A stretch of DNA of 64,000 nt from Bog-756 sp963745955 (GTDB taxonomy: Bacteria > Actinomycetota > Acidimicrobiia > Acidimicrobiales > RAAP-2), in contig CAVUZI010000007.1 in the NCBI GenBank assembly GCA_963745955.1, positions 744,001 to 808,000 on the forward strand, written 5' to 3'. A program made the translations under genes and the position numbers. Of the stretch, positions 34,906-44,006 are shown piece by piece (the stretch's first letter is position 1; every line of letters begins with the position of its first letter). The notes under the pieces were generated by a model. That model saw nothing but the letters and a program-made list of their open reading frames with translations, was not told where the DNA came from and did no database searches.

Positions 34906-35822
34906 GGACGGTCGGCACCGCCGCCGGCGGGCTCCATCCCGAACTTCTCGGCGAAGGCCGACATCTCGTCGTGGACCTGAGCCAGGTCATCGGTCATCGA
35001 GGTCGAGACGACCAGACGGGCCGCCCCTGCCGACCGGGCCTCGTCGATGTCCTGCTCCGAGGTGGTCGGGAGATACCCGGACAGGGTCAGCTCGATGGTG
35101 GCCGGGTCGCGCCCGGCCTCCTCGGCCGACTGGCGGAGCTGGGCCATCCGCACCTCCAGATCCGCTGACGCCAGCCCCAACGGCTGGAACCCGTCTCCGA
35201 GGCGCCCGGCCCGCCGGGCGGCCGCCTCGCTGTGCCCGCCGATGTGGATGGGCACACCGCCCGGTTGCACCGGCTTGGGAAACGAGTGGGCGTGCCGGAA
35301 CGAGAAGAACTCACCGGAAAAGTCGGCCCCCGAGGGTCCCGAGTCGGACCACAGGGCGCGCATGGCGGCGATGGTCTCGTCGGTGCGCCGGCCTCGGCTG
35401 CGCGGGTCGGCTCCCGTGGCCCGGAGCTCCTCGTCCATCCATCCCACCCCCACGCACATCCGCACACGGCCGGCGGACAGGACGTCGACGGTTGCGATCC
35501 TCTTGGCCAGGACCACCGGGTGGTGGTTGGGAAGTACCAGTACACCGGTGGCCAATCCGAGGTGCTCGGTGACGCCGGCCAGATAGGCCATGAGATCGAG
35601 GGGGTCGGGGATCCGGCAGTCGTCGGGCAACGGCATCTTTCCCGAAGCCGCATACGGGTAGGTGCTCTGGTAGTCGGACACGACCACCGCGTGCTCCACC
35701 AGGACGACCGATTCGAAACCGCACTCCTCTGCGTGGCGGGCGAACGAGGTCATCCATGCAGGGTCGGCGGTGACCCCTGAGCGGACCGGAGGGATGATCC
35801 CGAATTGCATGACCTGGCTCAC
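34902..35822 (-). CDS. LLM-class F420-dependent oxidoreductase
   Basis: A 306-residue luciferase-like TIM-barrel oxidoreductase. The N-terminus 'MQFGIIPPVRSGV' and the region 'GFESVVLVEHAVV', 'VTEHLGLATGVLVLP' and 'VLSAGRVRMCVGVGWMDEEL' are the hallmarks of actinobacterial F420-type members. The substrate cannot be inferred. Start GTG 35822 is used; the ATG four codons later (MQFGII) is equally plausible. It is the first gene of a pair with the SnoaL-like gene. Confidence 0.83.
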   Translation of the reverse strand: MSQVMQFGIIPPVRSGVTADPAWMTSFARHAEECGFESVVLVEHAVVVSDYQSTYPYAASGKMPLPDDCRIPDPLDLMAYLAGVTEHLGLATGVLVLPNHHPVVLAKRIATVDVLSAGRVRMCVGVGWMDEELRATGADPRSRGRRTDETIAAMRALWSDSGPSGADFSGEFFSFRHAHSFPKPVQPGGVPIHIGGHSEAAARRAGRLGDGFQPLGLASADLEVRMAQLRQSAEEAGRDPATIELTLSGYLPTTSEQDIDEARSAGAARLVVSTSMTDDLAQVHDEMSAFAEKFGMEPAGGGADRP

Positions 35823-36143
35823 TTTCGTCGATGCCCGATGACGGACCCGTTCCGGACATGGCCTCCGACGGCCTCGGTCGGCTGGGCCCAGCCGGGCCGC
35901 TCGTGAGCTTACTTAGCGGCGGAGCTGGCGCCAGAGGGGCCGGTTGCCATCAGCCGGGGTGGCCGGAAAATCGACCATCGGGTCGAGCCACCCGATATGT
36001 TCGGGGAACGAGCTTCGGTCATTGGGGACCCTGTAAGGTCGCAGCGTGGACGCCGTCGATGCACGTTGACCAGTGCCATGACCGGCCCATGCGACATCCA
36101 CCGGCCACATGGGACGGTCTGTCGGCTGCGCGTGGAGTGACGC
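35823..36143. other. intergenic region without supported gene
   Basis: About 320 bases between divergent genes. It must hold promoters for both; TTGACC at 36067 is a possible -35 element for the rightward gene. No repeat, RNA or coding pattern is convincing. Confidence 0.5.
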
Positions 36144-36965
36144 GTGGCGACTGATCAGGCTGCCGTCAGGCTCCCGGCGACGCTTCGGGAGGCGGTGAGG
36201 GCGCAGATCGCCCTGACCCTCGAGCCACCCTACGAAGGTGTGGTCACCGTGGCGGTCAACGGCGCGCTCATGAGCTCCGCCTGGTTCTTCCTGCCTCTCG
36301 CATTGCGCGACGACGTGTTCACGTTGCACGGCCCGCTGGCCTTCGCGCTGGTGCTCGCCGCCTGGATGTACTCCGACGTGCCGGCGACCAACGTGCTCGG
36401 CCCGGATGCCCACAGGGTCATGGCCGCAATCGACGACCCGGTGATGTTCCGGCGATTGCTGTACGCCAAGAACATCGTCCTGTGGGCGTTGGTCACTCCG
36501 GTCTGCTCGGTGGTGGCGGTGATCGTCGGGCTCTTGAACCAAGATCTGTTGTCGATCCTGTACACCATCGTGTGGATCGGAGTCGTGCCATTCGGCGCCC
36601 TGGGCATCTCGGCGTGGGTGGGAATCGTCTTTCCCTACCATCCGATGCCCCTGCGCGTCCGTTGGGAACACCGGCGCCCACCGCTACGGATGTTGGTGCG
36701 GTGGATAGCGCTGGCCGTCACCCCGTACGGTCTGGTTCCCGTTCTGGCCGGATTGCTCATGGTGCCGTCACTGCTTCTGTGGGGATTCACGTCGAAACAT
36801 GGCCTGACCCAGAGGCTTCCCGACCGTGACCTCGGATGGGGTGTGGCCCTGGCGTGTGCCATCTCCGTCGTGTGCTCGGTGGGAGGTCATCATCTGGGCG
36901 AACGGCTGGCCCACCGCCGCCGGACCAAGCTCGTGGCCTTCCTGGCCGACCCGCTGAGAGGCTGA
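36144..36965 (+). CDS. six-helix membrane protein, ABC-2 permease-like
   Basis: A 273-residue integral membrane protein of uncertain family. At least five hydrophobic helices are seen ('LMSSAWFFLPLAL', 'FALVLAAWMYSDV', 'NIVLWALVTPVCSVVAVIVGL', 'ILYTIVWIGVVPFGALGISAWVGI', 'LVPVLAGLLMVPSLLLWGF', 'VALACAISVVCSVGG'). The spacing and the 'FRRLLYAKNIVLW' segment recall ABC-2-type permeases, but no ATPase is adjacent. Start GTG 36144 has GGAG six bases before it. The C-terminus is basic and cytoplasmic. Confidence 0.68.
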   Translation: MATDQAAVRLPATLREAVRAQIALTLEPPYEGVVTVAVNGALMSSAWFFLPLALRDDVFTLHGPLAFALVLAAWMYSDVPATNVLGPDAHRVMAAIDDPVMFRRLLYAKNIVLWALVTPVCSVVAVIVGLLNQDLLSILYTIVWIGVVPFGALGISAWVGIVFPYHPMPLRVRWEHRRPPLRMLVRWIALAVTPYGLVPVLAGLLMVPSLLLWGFTSKHGLTQRLPDRDLGWGVALACAISVVCSVGGHHLGERLAHRRRTKLVAFLADPLRG

Positions 36966-36996
36966 CCAAGCGGGGCGCTCCGTGTGCCGGCAGTGG

Positions 36997-37656
36997 CTAC
37001 CGGTGGGCGCCCGATCCGTCGCCGAAGAAGGTGAACATGGTCCGGTTCGGGTCGAACGGCAGCGGAGGCGACATCAGTCGATGCGTCCCCACGCTGAAGA
37101 ATGCTCCCTCCTCCGTGTCGAAGGCAACTTCCTCGAAGCCGGCGTCTTCGAACCATGCCCGGATGGAGGGCGTCAGATCGGGCTCGAGCCGGTGCCTGGT
37201 CCAGATGACGGCTCCCCCGGTCGCCAGCAGACCCGGGAACATCCTCACGGTGGTGTGAACGTCCTCGTCGCTGACGTTTCCGAACACGCCGCAGGCCATC
37301 ACGATGTCGGCAGGAACGGCACCGGTGTACGCCGCGGTATGGGATGCATCTCCCTGTCGGATCTGGACATGGGTGAGTCCGAGCTCATCGGCCGCCGATC
37401 GCGCCTGATCGGTCAGCCGGACATCGAGCTCGACGAGGCGAGCGTGCACATCGTCACGACGTCGATGGTCGGCCAGGACTCCGATGACGTCGCGTCCTTG
37501 TCCGGCGCAGAGACTGACGAGCTGAATCCGGCCAGGTGGGCACTGGTCGAGCACCTGCCCAAGTCTCTTCTGGACGATGGAGAGCCGCCGGCTCAGAAAG
37601 GAGGTGGGGTCCTCGTACGATTCGTGCCACCTGACCCAATGCCCCTCATCGGCCAT
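36997..37656 (-). CDS. SAM-dependent methyltransferase
   Basis: A 219-residue protein with motif I 'LVSLCAGQGRDVIGVLADH', the acid 'LVELDVRLTDQAR' and 'IRQGDASHTAAYTGAVPADIVMACGVFGNVSDEDV' in family order. The 'CAGQGRD' form occurs in a class of actinobacterial methyltransferases with an early conserved Trp/His/Tyr ('RWHESYEDP'). Substrate not evident. It stands alone, convergent with the membrane protein to its left and followed on the right by the hybrid kinase gene in the same direction. Confidence 0.8.
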   Translation of the reverse strand: MADEGHWVRWHESYEDPTSFLSRRLSIVQKRLGQVLDQCPPGRIQLVSLCAGQGRDVIGVLADHRRRDDVHARLVELDVRLTDQARSAADELGLTHVQIRQGDASHTAAYTGAVPADIVMACGVFGNVSDEDVHTTVRMFPGLLATGGAVIWTRHRLEPDLTPSIRAWFEDAGFEEVAFDTEEGAFFSVGTHRLMSPPLPFDPNRTMFTFFGDGSGAHR

Positions 37657-37699
37657 GCCCGAAAACGTAGCAGGACCCTCGCCGAACGACGCCGGGCCG

Positions 37700-37932
37700 T
37701 TATCGGTTCAGGGACCGCATCTCGAAGGCGGACCTGACCCGTTCCAGCTCCGATTCCACCTCCTTGAGAAGCAGCTCGTCATGGGACCACGGCTCGGGTC
37801 CGCATCCCGCGGCGAACGTCGAGCACAAACGGGACAACTCGCGGGCCCCCAAGTTCGCGCTGGACCCGCTCAGACTGTGGGCCGATCGGACGACGGCGTC
37901 GGCGTCGGCGTCGGCCAGTCCTTCGGCGCAGC
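37700..37932 (-). pseudogene. out-of-frame end of the second HPt domain of the hybrid kinase
   Basis: In the frame next to the kinase gene, these bases encode 'AEGLADADADAVVRSAHSLSGSSANLGARELS' in pieces and end at a stop at 37700. 'RSAHSLSGSS' is a complete HPt phospho-His motif. It joins smoothly to the kinase's 'ERHIAELR' if two bases (GC in CGCGCC) are restored near 37930. So the annotated kinase C-terminus (Arg-rich, 37779 stop) is artificial or mutated. Confidence 0.75.
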
Positions 37933-40900
37933 TCGGCAATGTGGCGTTCGGCGTCGGCGAGGAACTGGGCGGCCAGCCGACCGATGAGGTCTTCCCCGGC
38001 CGCCTCGCCGAGGCGCTCCAACTGGTCGAGAACCTCGAGGTCCAGGGCAGGTCCGACGGAACGAGCCGGATCGACGGCACCGTTGGCGTCGTCCGGATCA
38101 GGGGAAATGGCAGACGATGACCGTCTCCGGGGCCAGTGGGTCAACGCCGCGGCAAGCGTCTCCAGGTTGAAGGGACTGGCGATGAAATCGTCCATCCCGG
38201 CTCTCAGGCAACGTTGCTTGTCGGCGGCGGTGGGTGATTGGATGATGGCGATGATCGGGGTCCGGCGGGACGCCCCCTTGAGACGCCGGATCTCGTCGGT
38301 CGCCTGGTAGCCGCCCAGCGTGGGGAGGTCGCAGTCGATGAAGATGGCCCGGTAGGGCCGGAGAATCGCCGCCGCCACCGCCGCGTCTCCGTCGGAGACT
38401 GCGTCGACTTCGTGACCCAGCCTCTCGAACATCGCTCCCGCAATACGCTGGCTGATCGGGTTGTCCTGGGCCATCAAGATGCAGTTGTTGGCTCTTTGCC
38501 CCATCGGGTGCGGTCGGACGAAGGTCGGATCGATGACCGTGACGCCGTCGGCACCATCATCTCCGGACGGGATGGCGGCGAGGTCATCGCGCCGGCGGCG
38601 ACGTGGCGGTCGACCTCCCGCAATTACGCGCTGAGCCAACTCGAGGCGTAGCTCGTCGAAGGCGACCTCGACTTCTCCGATCTCACCCCGGGCGCTCGAC
38701 CGTGGGTCGGCCGCGGACCTCTTTCGGAGATCTCGGCACGCTTGCGCGAGTTTCCTCCCGCCCAACTGGGCGCTGCTCCCCTGGATCACGTACGCGTGGC
38801 GGCTGACGGTAGGGGAATCATCGGCCTCCACCGCGCTTCGTAGTTCGGCAATCCGCCGCTCCGAGTCGTAGATGAACTGGCCGACGAGCTCGGCGACGAA
38901 ATTGTCCTCGTGAAGGTGACCGAGATCACACACTTCGTCGAAGTGATCCTGATCGAGAACGAGTGCGTCTGCGGCCTCGGCACCACGGCCCTGGGTCTCA
39001 TCTGAAACCTGTGGCCGATCACTCATCGAAGCAGCCACGGCCCTCAAGAGGATGTCTTTCGTAACCGGTTTGGCCAGATAGCTGTCCATACCCGAGGCCA
39101 GACAGCGCTCGCGGTCCTCCGAGCGCGCCCCGGCCGTCATGGCTGCAATGGGCGTGTGCCGCGAGGTCCCCTCCTCGGTCCTGATGGCGGCCGTTGCCTC
39201 GTATCCGCTCATCTCCGGCATCTGGCAGTCCATCAGTATGAGGTCGTAGTGTTGGGACCTGTTGGCGTCGACAGCAGCTGCTCCATCCAGCACGGTGTCC
39301 ACCTGATAACCCGCCCATGACAGCATGGCCACGGCCACTTCCCGGTTGACCAGATTGTCTTCGGCGAGAAGGATTCGACCCACGTTGGACCGGGCCATCG
39401 CTTCCGACCGCGCTACCGGCTGATCGCCAGGGCCGGCGTCCGCAACACTCAGGGCTGCATACAGACATGCCAGCAGACTGCTCTCATGGACGGGTTTCGA
39501 AAGCACGGCACGGAATCCGGCAGCCTCGGGTTTGTCCAAGTCATACTTCCCGGCCCGGTCGGTCATGAGAACCAACGCGGGGGCGGGCGTAGGGTCGGCG
39601 ACAATGGCGTCCTTCAACTCCACTCCGCCCATACCCGGCATGCATCGATCGAGAAGGGCGATGGTGAATGGTGCCCCGTTTCCGGCGGCCCGGCGCATCG
39701 CGGCCAGAGCCATCTCACCGCCGTCGACGGCTGAGACGACCATGCCCCATGCGGCAAGATGCCCGGAGAGCACGGCACGCTGCGATGCGTTGTCGTCCGC
39801 GATCAGCACCGAAAGACCAACAAGATCGGGATGGACGGACGCAGATCCACTGGCCTCCGAAATGATTTCGCAAGCCGGGATGGTGAACCAGAACGTGCTT
39901 CCCTGACCGGGACGGCTGGTCACCCCGAAGTCACCTCCCATGAGCGTGACGAGCTGGGCGGTGATGGCCAGCCCCAGCCCGGTGCCTCCAGATTCCCGAG
40001 ACGTCGATGGGCCGGCCTGGACGAAGGGCTGGAAGATCACACCTATCTTTTCGGGCTCGATGCCATCTCCGGTGTCGCGGACCTCGAAGCGCACCATGGA
40101 CCGTGCACCCTCAGCCTCGAACGCCGAAGCGCTGATGACCACCTCACCCGACCGGGTGAATTTGATGGCATTGTCAACGAGATTCATCAGTATCTGGCGC
40201 AGGCGGCCCGCATCTCCCTTCACCAGATCAGGAACCGCCGCATCGACGACCCCGACCAGCTCGATGCCCTTCGACTGCGCCGAGCTGGCCAGCAGGTCGG
40301 CAACGTCATCGACAACGGCTCGTAGGGCGAACTCGTCATGGTCGATGGCGAGCATCCCGGCCTCGACCTTCGAAAAGTCGAGGATGTCGTTTATGATGGT
40401 CAGGAGCGCCTCCCCCGAGTTGCGAACCGTCTGCACGTAGTCACGCTGGCGAGGATCGAGATCGGTGTCGAGGAGAAGGTCGGTCATTCCGATGACGCCG
40501 TTCATCGGGGTCCGGATCTCGTGGCTCATGTTGGCCAGAAAATCGGATTTCAGCCGAGAAGCGGTATCGGCCGTGTCGCGAGCTGTGGACATGGCCGCTT
40601 CGGCCCCAGCGTCATCGGTGACATCGGCGACGATCCCGATCAGTCCAGCTCTTCCGCCGTCACTGGCTGGAACAGCGACCGCTGTCATCTGCGCGATGCG
40701 TGGCTTCGCATCCGACCTCGGTATCTCGAACCGATAGGAGAGCTCGGCACCGGTCTCCCCCGGAAGATCGAGCTGACTCATGAGGTCGGAACGAAGCTCC
40801 GATGCGATGACGGTATCCAGAGCACTTCCATCGGCCTGATCCCGGCCGACTCCCGTGATCTCTGACCACCGGGGGTTGGTGTACACGTACTTGTTCCGCT

Positions 40901-41093
40901 CATCGGTCTGAAAGATACCGATGGGGGCTAGATCGGTGACGAGTCTGAGCTGGTCGGCCGAGATCTGCGGCAAGCGGCCATCGCCGTCCGAAGCTTCCGC
41001 GTTGCCGACCGGAGAGGTCGGAGTGGCGGCGCTGGATTCGGCGGTCCCGACCCTGACCGTCGACAGTCTTTTGGCAGCCCACCGCCACGTCAC
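37779..41093 (-). CDS. hybrid sensor kinase PAS-HisKA-HATPase-REC-REC-HPt-REC-(HPt)
   Basis: A 1104-residue soluble hybrid kinase. PAS at about 45-165; HisKA with His191 in 'ANMSHEIRTP'; ATPase motifs 'LMNLVDNAIKFT', 'DTGDGIEP' and 'GGTGLGLAI'. REC1 (about 426-545) has Asp482 and Lys533; REC2 (about 572-690) has Asp622 and Lys675; HPt1 has His766 in 'SRHAYVIQGSSAQLG'; REC3 (about 870-985) keeps Asp920 but has Ser where Lys is expected, so it may be inactive. A second HPt follows, cut by a frameshift at about residue 1056, after which the frame encodes a low-complexity Arg run. No membrane helix is seen, so the signal is cytoplasmic. GTG start. The next genes upstream are a double-receiver protein and a GGDEF-EAL protein. 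Confidence 0.88.
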   Translation of the reverse strand: MTWRWAAKRLSTVRVGTAESSAATPTSPVGNAEASDGDGRLPQISADQLRLVTDLAPIGIFQTDERNKYVYTNPRWSEITGVGRDQADGSALDTVIASELRSDLMSQLDLPGETGAELSYRFEIPRSDAKPRIAQMTAVAVPASDGGRAGLIGIVADVTDDAGAEAAMSTARDTADTASRLKSDFLANMSHEIRTPMNGVIGMTDLLLDTDLDPRQRDYVQTVRNSGEALLTIINDILDFSKVEAGMLAIDHDEFALRAVVDDVADLLASSAQSKGIELVGVVDAAVPDLVKGDAGRLRQILMNLVDNAIKFTRSGEVVISASAFEAEGARSMVRFEVRDTGDGIEPEKIGVIFQPFVQAGPSTSRESGGTGLGLAITAQLVTLMGGDFGVTSRPGQGSTFWFTIPACEIISEASGSASVHPDLVGLSVLIADDNASQRAVLSGHLAAWGMVVSAVDGGEMALAAMRRAAGNGAPFTIALLDRCMPGMGGVELKDAIVADPTPAPALVLMTDRAGKYDLDKPEAAGFRAVLSKPVHESSLLACLYAALSVADAGPGDQPVARSEAMARSNVGRILLAEDNLVNREVAVAMLSWAGYQVDTVLDGAAAVDANRSQHYDLILMDCQMPEMSGYEATAAIRTEEGTSRHTPIAAMTAGARSEDRERCLASGMDSYLAKPVTKDILLRAVAASMSDRPQVSDETQGRGAEAADALVLDQDHFDEVCDLGHLHEDNFVAELVGQFIYDSERRIAELRSAVEADDSPTVSRHAYVIQGSSAQLGGRKLAQACRDLRKRSAADPRSSARGEIGEVEVAFDELRLELAQRVIAGGRPPRRRRRDDLAAIPSGDDGADGVTVIDPTFVRPHPMGQRANNCILMAQDNPISQRIAGAMFERLGHEVDAVSDGDAAVAAAILRPYRAIFIDCDLPTLGGYQATDEIRRLKGASRRTPIIAIIQSPTAADKQRCLRAGMDDFIASPFNLETLAAALTHWPRRRSSSAISPDPDDANGAVDPARSVGPALDLEVLDQLERLGEAAGEDLIGRLAAQFLADAERHIAELRRRTGRRRRRRRRPIGPQSERVQRELGGPRVVPFVLDVRRGMRTRAVVP

Positions 41094-41220
41094 GGTCTGT
41101 CCGAAACAAGAAACAAGTCAGCGTTGGTGTCGAAGCCTGCGTCCTCGCCGCCTCCGGTGACCGGGATGCCCGGCACCTCACGGTGGCCGGCATGAACGCC
41201 AACGGCACGGCCATCCCTCG

Positions 41221-42072
41221 TCATTTGCTTGTGACCAGCTGGCGGATCTGGTGGGCCAGGCGGTCGATCCGGGGTTGGGTCACACATACTGCAGCACCGG
41301 CGTCAATGGCCCGTTGTTCCCACTCGAGAGACTCCGCATAGACGACGATGACTGACCGCGGCGACCGTAGGCGGATCTCAGAGAGGACCATTGCCCCCGG
41401 CGAGCCCTTGGCCGACAGATCGAGCACGACGAACTTCGGTTGCGCCAGGTCGACGACGGCCAGCATGATTGGCGCCGTGTAGGTCTCGGCGACGACGTCG
41501 ACTTCGCAGACTCTGAGCATCCTCCCCACCATTTTGCGGATCATTGGATCACCCCCGTACATGACGGCTCCGTGACGGGGGATGTTCGGCGGCTTCATCT
41601 CCGGCTCACCGGGCCGGCCCGCCCAATCCGTTTGCTCCCAACTCGTACTCACATCGAACGTGACCGGTCGAGCAGCAATGCTCTCGAGCCTCTTGAGCAG
41701 ATCGAATGGTGCGACTCCCTTCGGGACAAAGCCAGCCGCACCGGCGTCGAGCAGCGCCACGCCTGCCTCCGGGCTCAGCGCAGAAAAGATGACCACCTTC
41801 GCCCCTGGCGCGGCCCCCACGATTCCGCTCAACGCGCTTGCGCCGTCCATTTGTGGCATTGACAAGTCGAGCAGAACGAGATCGGGCTGTAGGAGCTCAG
41901 CCTGTTCGATGGCGACATTGCCGTCATGGGCTTCGCCGGTGACGTCGAACTGCGGGCTGTGTTCGAGTACCGCCCGGAGGAACCGACGCGTCGAGGAGGC
42001 GTCATCGACGATCAGCACGCTCATCGGCTCGAAGCGAAGGAAGGAGAGCTCGTGGGCGTCGAGATCATGCAT
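41221..42072 (-). CDS. double-receiver response regulator without output domain
   Basis: A 283-residue protein with two receiver folds. REC1 (about 17-135) begins 'MSVLIVDDASSTRRFLRAVL' and has the phosphoacceptor in 'LVLLDLSMPQMDG' and the Lys in 'GFVPKGVAPFD'. REC2 (about 165-280) has 'VVLDLSAKGSPG' but the acidic pocket and Lys are weak ('VCVTQPRID'), so it may be a pseudo-receiver. No DNA-binding or enzyme domain follows, so it probably shuttles phosphate or binds a partner. ATG 42072 is chosen because GGAGGT precedes it by eight bases; a start 48 bases later is also in frame. It lies between the kinase and the GGDEF-EAL gene. Confidence 0.82.
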   Translation of the reverse strand: MHDLDAHELSFLRFEPMSVLIVDDASSTRRFLRAVLEHSPQFDVTGEAHDGNVAIEQAELLQPDLVLLDLSMPQMDGASALSGIVGAAPGAKVVIFSALSPEAGVALLDAGAAGFVPKGVAPFDLLKRLESIAARPVTFDVSTSWEQTDWAGRPGEPEMKPPNIPRHGAVMYGGDPMIRKMVGRMLRVCEVDVVAETYTAPIMLAVVDLAQPKFVVLDLSAKGSPGAMVLSEIRLRSPRSVIVVYAESLEWEQRAIDAGAAVCVTQPRIDRLAHQIRQLVTSK

Positions 42073-42134
42073 GGCGGTGCACCTCCGGTTCGAATGCATC
42101 AGTACCGGGTCGCCGCTCCTGAAGCACCGCTCCT

Positions 42135-44006
42135 TCACCTCGATGTCGACGCTGACGGCAGGGCAGGAGCACGAGTCGGGTGCTTCAATTGGCGCAAACT
42201 CATCAGTTGGTTGAGCGTTTCGGAGGCCATCGGCCGGGCGAAGTAGAACCCCTGGCAGAAATCGCTCCCCAGCGTGGTCAGAGCCACGTGCTGTTGAGCC
42301 GTCTCCACTCCCTCGCATACGACGGTCAGGTCCATCAGATGCGCCATCTCGATCGTCTTTGACACGATGGCGTGACTTGACTCGTCCCGATCCACATCGG
42401 CGATGAAACTCTGGTCGATCTTGACGACGTCGATGGGATACCGCTTGAGATAGCTGAGCGACGAGTATCCGGTGCCGAAATCGTCCAGTGCCAGTCGCAA
42501 CCCCACCTCCTTCAATTGGCTGAGCACGATGAGAGCGCGTTTGGTATCGCGGATCAGCGCCCCTTCGGTGATCTCGATGGTGACCAGCGAGGGGTCGGTC
42601 TCGGTATCGGCGAGGATCTGGCAGATCATTGATACGCAATCAGGAGCCATGATCTGGTGCGCCGACATGTTCACAGCCATCGGAACTTCCCTGGTGCTGC
42701 CTCCCCACTGCTTCCGATCGGTACAGGCGTTCTCGAATACCCATCGCCCGATCTCGTTGATCAACCCCGACCGCTCGGCCAGAGGAATCAATGCCGTCGG
42801 CGATATTGGACCCCGGGTGGGATGGTCCCACCTGAGGAGGGCTTCCGCGGAATCGATCGTTCCGTCGCCAGTGCGCACGACGGGCTGGTAGTCGATGCGG
42901 AGCTCCTCCCGCTGCACGGCCTTGCCCAGCGCGCTCTGGAGACCCGCCTGGTATTCGTCCAGGTGTTGTGAGAGCCGATCGATGATCTGGAAGTTGGCCC
43001 CGCCGCTTCGTTTGATCTGGTACATCGCCACGTCGGCGGCGTGGAGGAGTTGCTCGGGATCGTGATTGGTTTGGCCGGCGAACGCGATCCCGACGCTCGC
43101 AGAAATCGAAACTTCTGCAACGGACAGCGAAAACGGTCTGGCCAGCACTTCGACGATGCGAGAGGCGATGATCTCGACTTGGACCACCTCATCGAGTTCT
43201 TCGCACAGGACCACGAACTCGTCCCCCGACAGGCGGCTGAGCGTGTCAGCGGGGCGAAGAGCGACCGCGATCCGCTCGGACACCGCCATCAGGAGCTCGT
43301 CGCCGACCTGATGTCCGTACGCATCGTTGATCTTCTTGAAGTCATCCAGATCGATGAAGAGGACCGCCACCACCTTGCGCGAGCGCCCGCTCCGGACGAT
43401 GGCGTGCTCGATCCGCTCGAGGAGCAGGATGCGGTTCGGGAGGCCCGTGAGGGCGTCATGGACAGACCGCTCATGAGAGCGGGCCGACGAATCCTCGAGA
43501 TCGGCCCGACCTTGCGCGTTGACCAGGTAGGCGGAGGTCACATCGGCCAGCGTCTGGGCCGTGGACATCTCTTCGGCACTCAACCTGCCCGGCGTGTCGC
43601 TGTACAGATCGAGTGCACCGAGCCGCTTTGCACCTTGGCGCAGGGGGAAGGTGAACACCGCGGCCAACCCCGTGGCGGCCGCTTTCGGTGCGAACGTTCG
43701 GTAGCGGTCGTCGGTCCGGAGGTCGGAAACGACGACTGCCCGATCGGATATGAATGCCCCGATGCACGGGCCTTCGCCGAGCTCGCTCTGCAGTTTTTCG
43801 AACTTCATCGCTGAACCATCGGACGCGGCGACATAGTGGGGGAGCGACGTGGGGGAGATGAGCGTGACTCCGGCTCCACTGATCGGAAGCACATCGACGA
43901 TTCGCTCCACCAGGCGGTCCAGAATTCCCTGGATGGGAAAGTCGGTGAGCATCGTCCGCGCGAACTCGCTCAGCACGTCGGAGAGCTGACGGTCGGCCTC
44001 TGTCAT
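42135..44006 (-). CDS. GAF-GGDEF-EAL cyclic-di-GMP signalling protein
   Basis: A 623-residue protein with GAF (about 20-165), GGDEF (about 190-350) and EAL (about 365-610) domains. The cyclase motif is the active-type variant 'SGDEF' in 'LSRLSGDEFVVL', with an inhibitory-site RxxD ('RPAD') five residues before. The EAL part keeps 'AEALLRWDH', 'LALDDFGTGYSSL', 'KIDQSFI' and 'VVCEGVET', so it should hydrolyse cyclic-di-GMP. Which activity dominates is not readable. There is no membrane helix. ATG 44006 is used; TTG 44018 is also in frame. It is the first gene of the leftward signalling block. Confidence 0.9.
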   Translation of the reverse strand: MTEADRQLSDVLSEFARTMLTDFPIQGILDRLVERIVDVLPISGAGVTLISPTSLPHYVAASDGSAMKFEKLQSELGEGPCIGAFISDRAVVVSDLRTDDRYRTFAPKAAATGLAAVFTFPLRQGAKRLGALDLYSDTPGRLSAEEMSTAQTLADVTSAYLVNAQGRADLEDSSARSHERSVHDALTGLPNRILLLERIEHAIVRSGRSRKVVAVLFIDLDDFKKINDAYGHQVGDELLMAVSERIAVALRPADTLSRLSGDEFVVLCEELDEVVQVEIIASRIVEVLARPFSLSVAEVSISASVGIAFAGQTNHDPEQLLHAADVAMYQIKRSGGANFQIIDRLSQHLDEYQAGLQSALGKAVQREELRIDYQPVVRTGDGTIDSAEALLRWDHPTRGPISPTALIPLAERSGLINEIGRWVFENACTDRKQWGGSTREVPMAVNMSAHQIMAPDCVSMICQILADTETDPSLVTIEITEGALIRDTKRALIVLSQLKEVGLRLALDDFGTGYSSLSYLKRYPIDVVKIDQSFIADVDRDESSHAIVSKTIEMAHLMDLTVVCEGVETAQQHVALTTLGSDFCQGFYFARPMASETLNQLMSLRQLKHPTRAPALPSASTSR

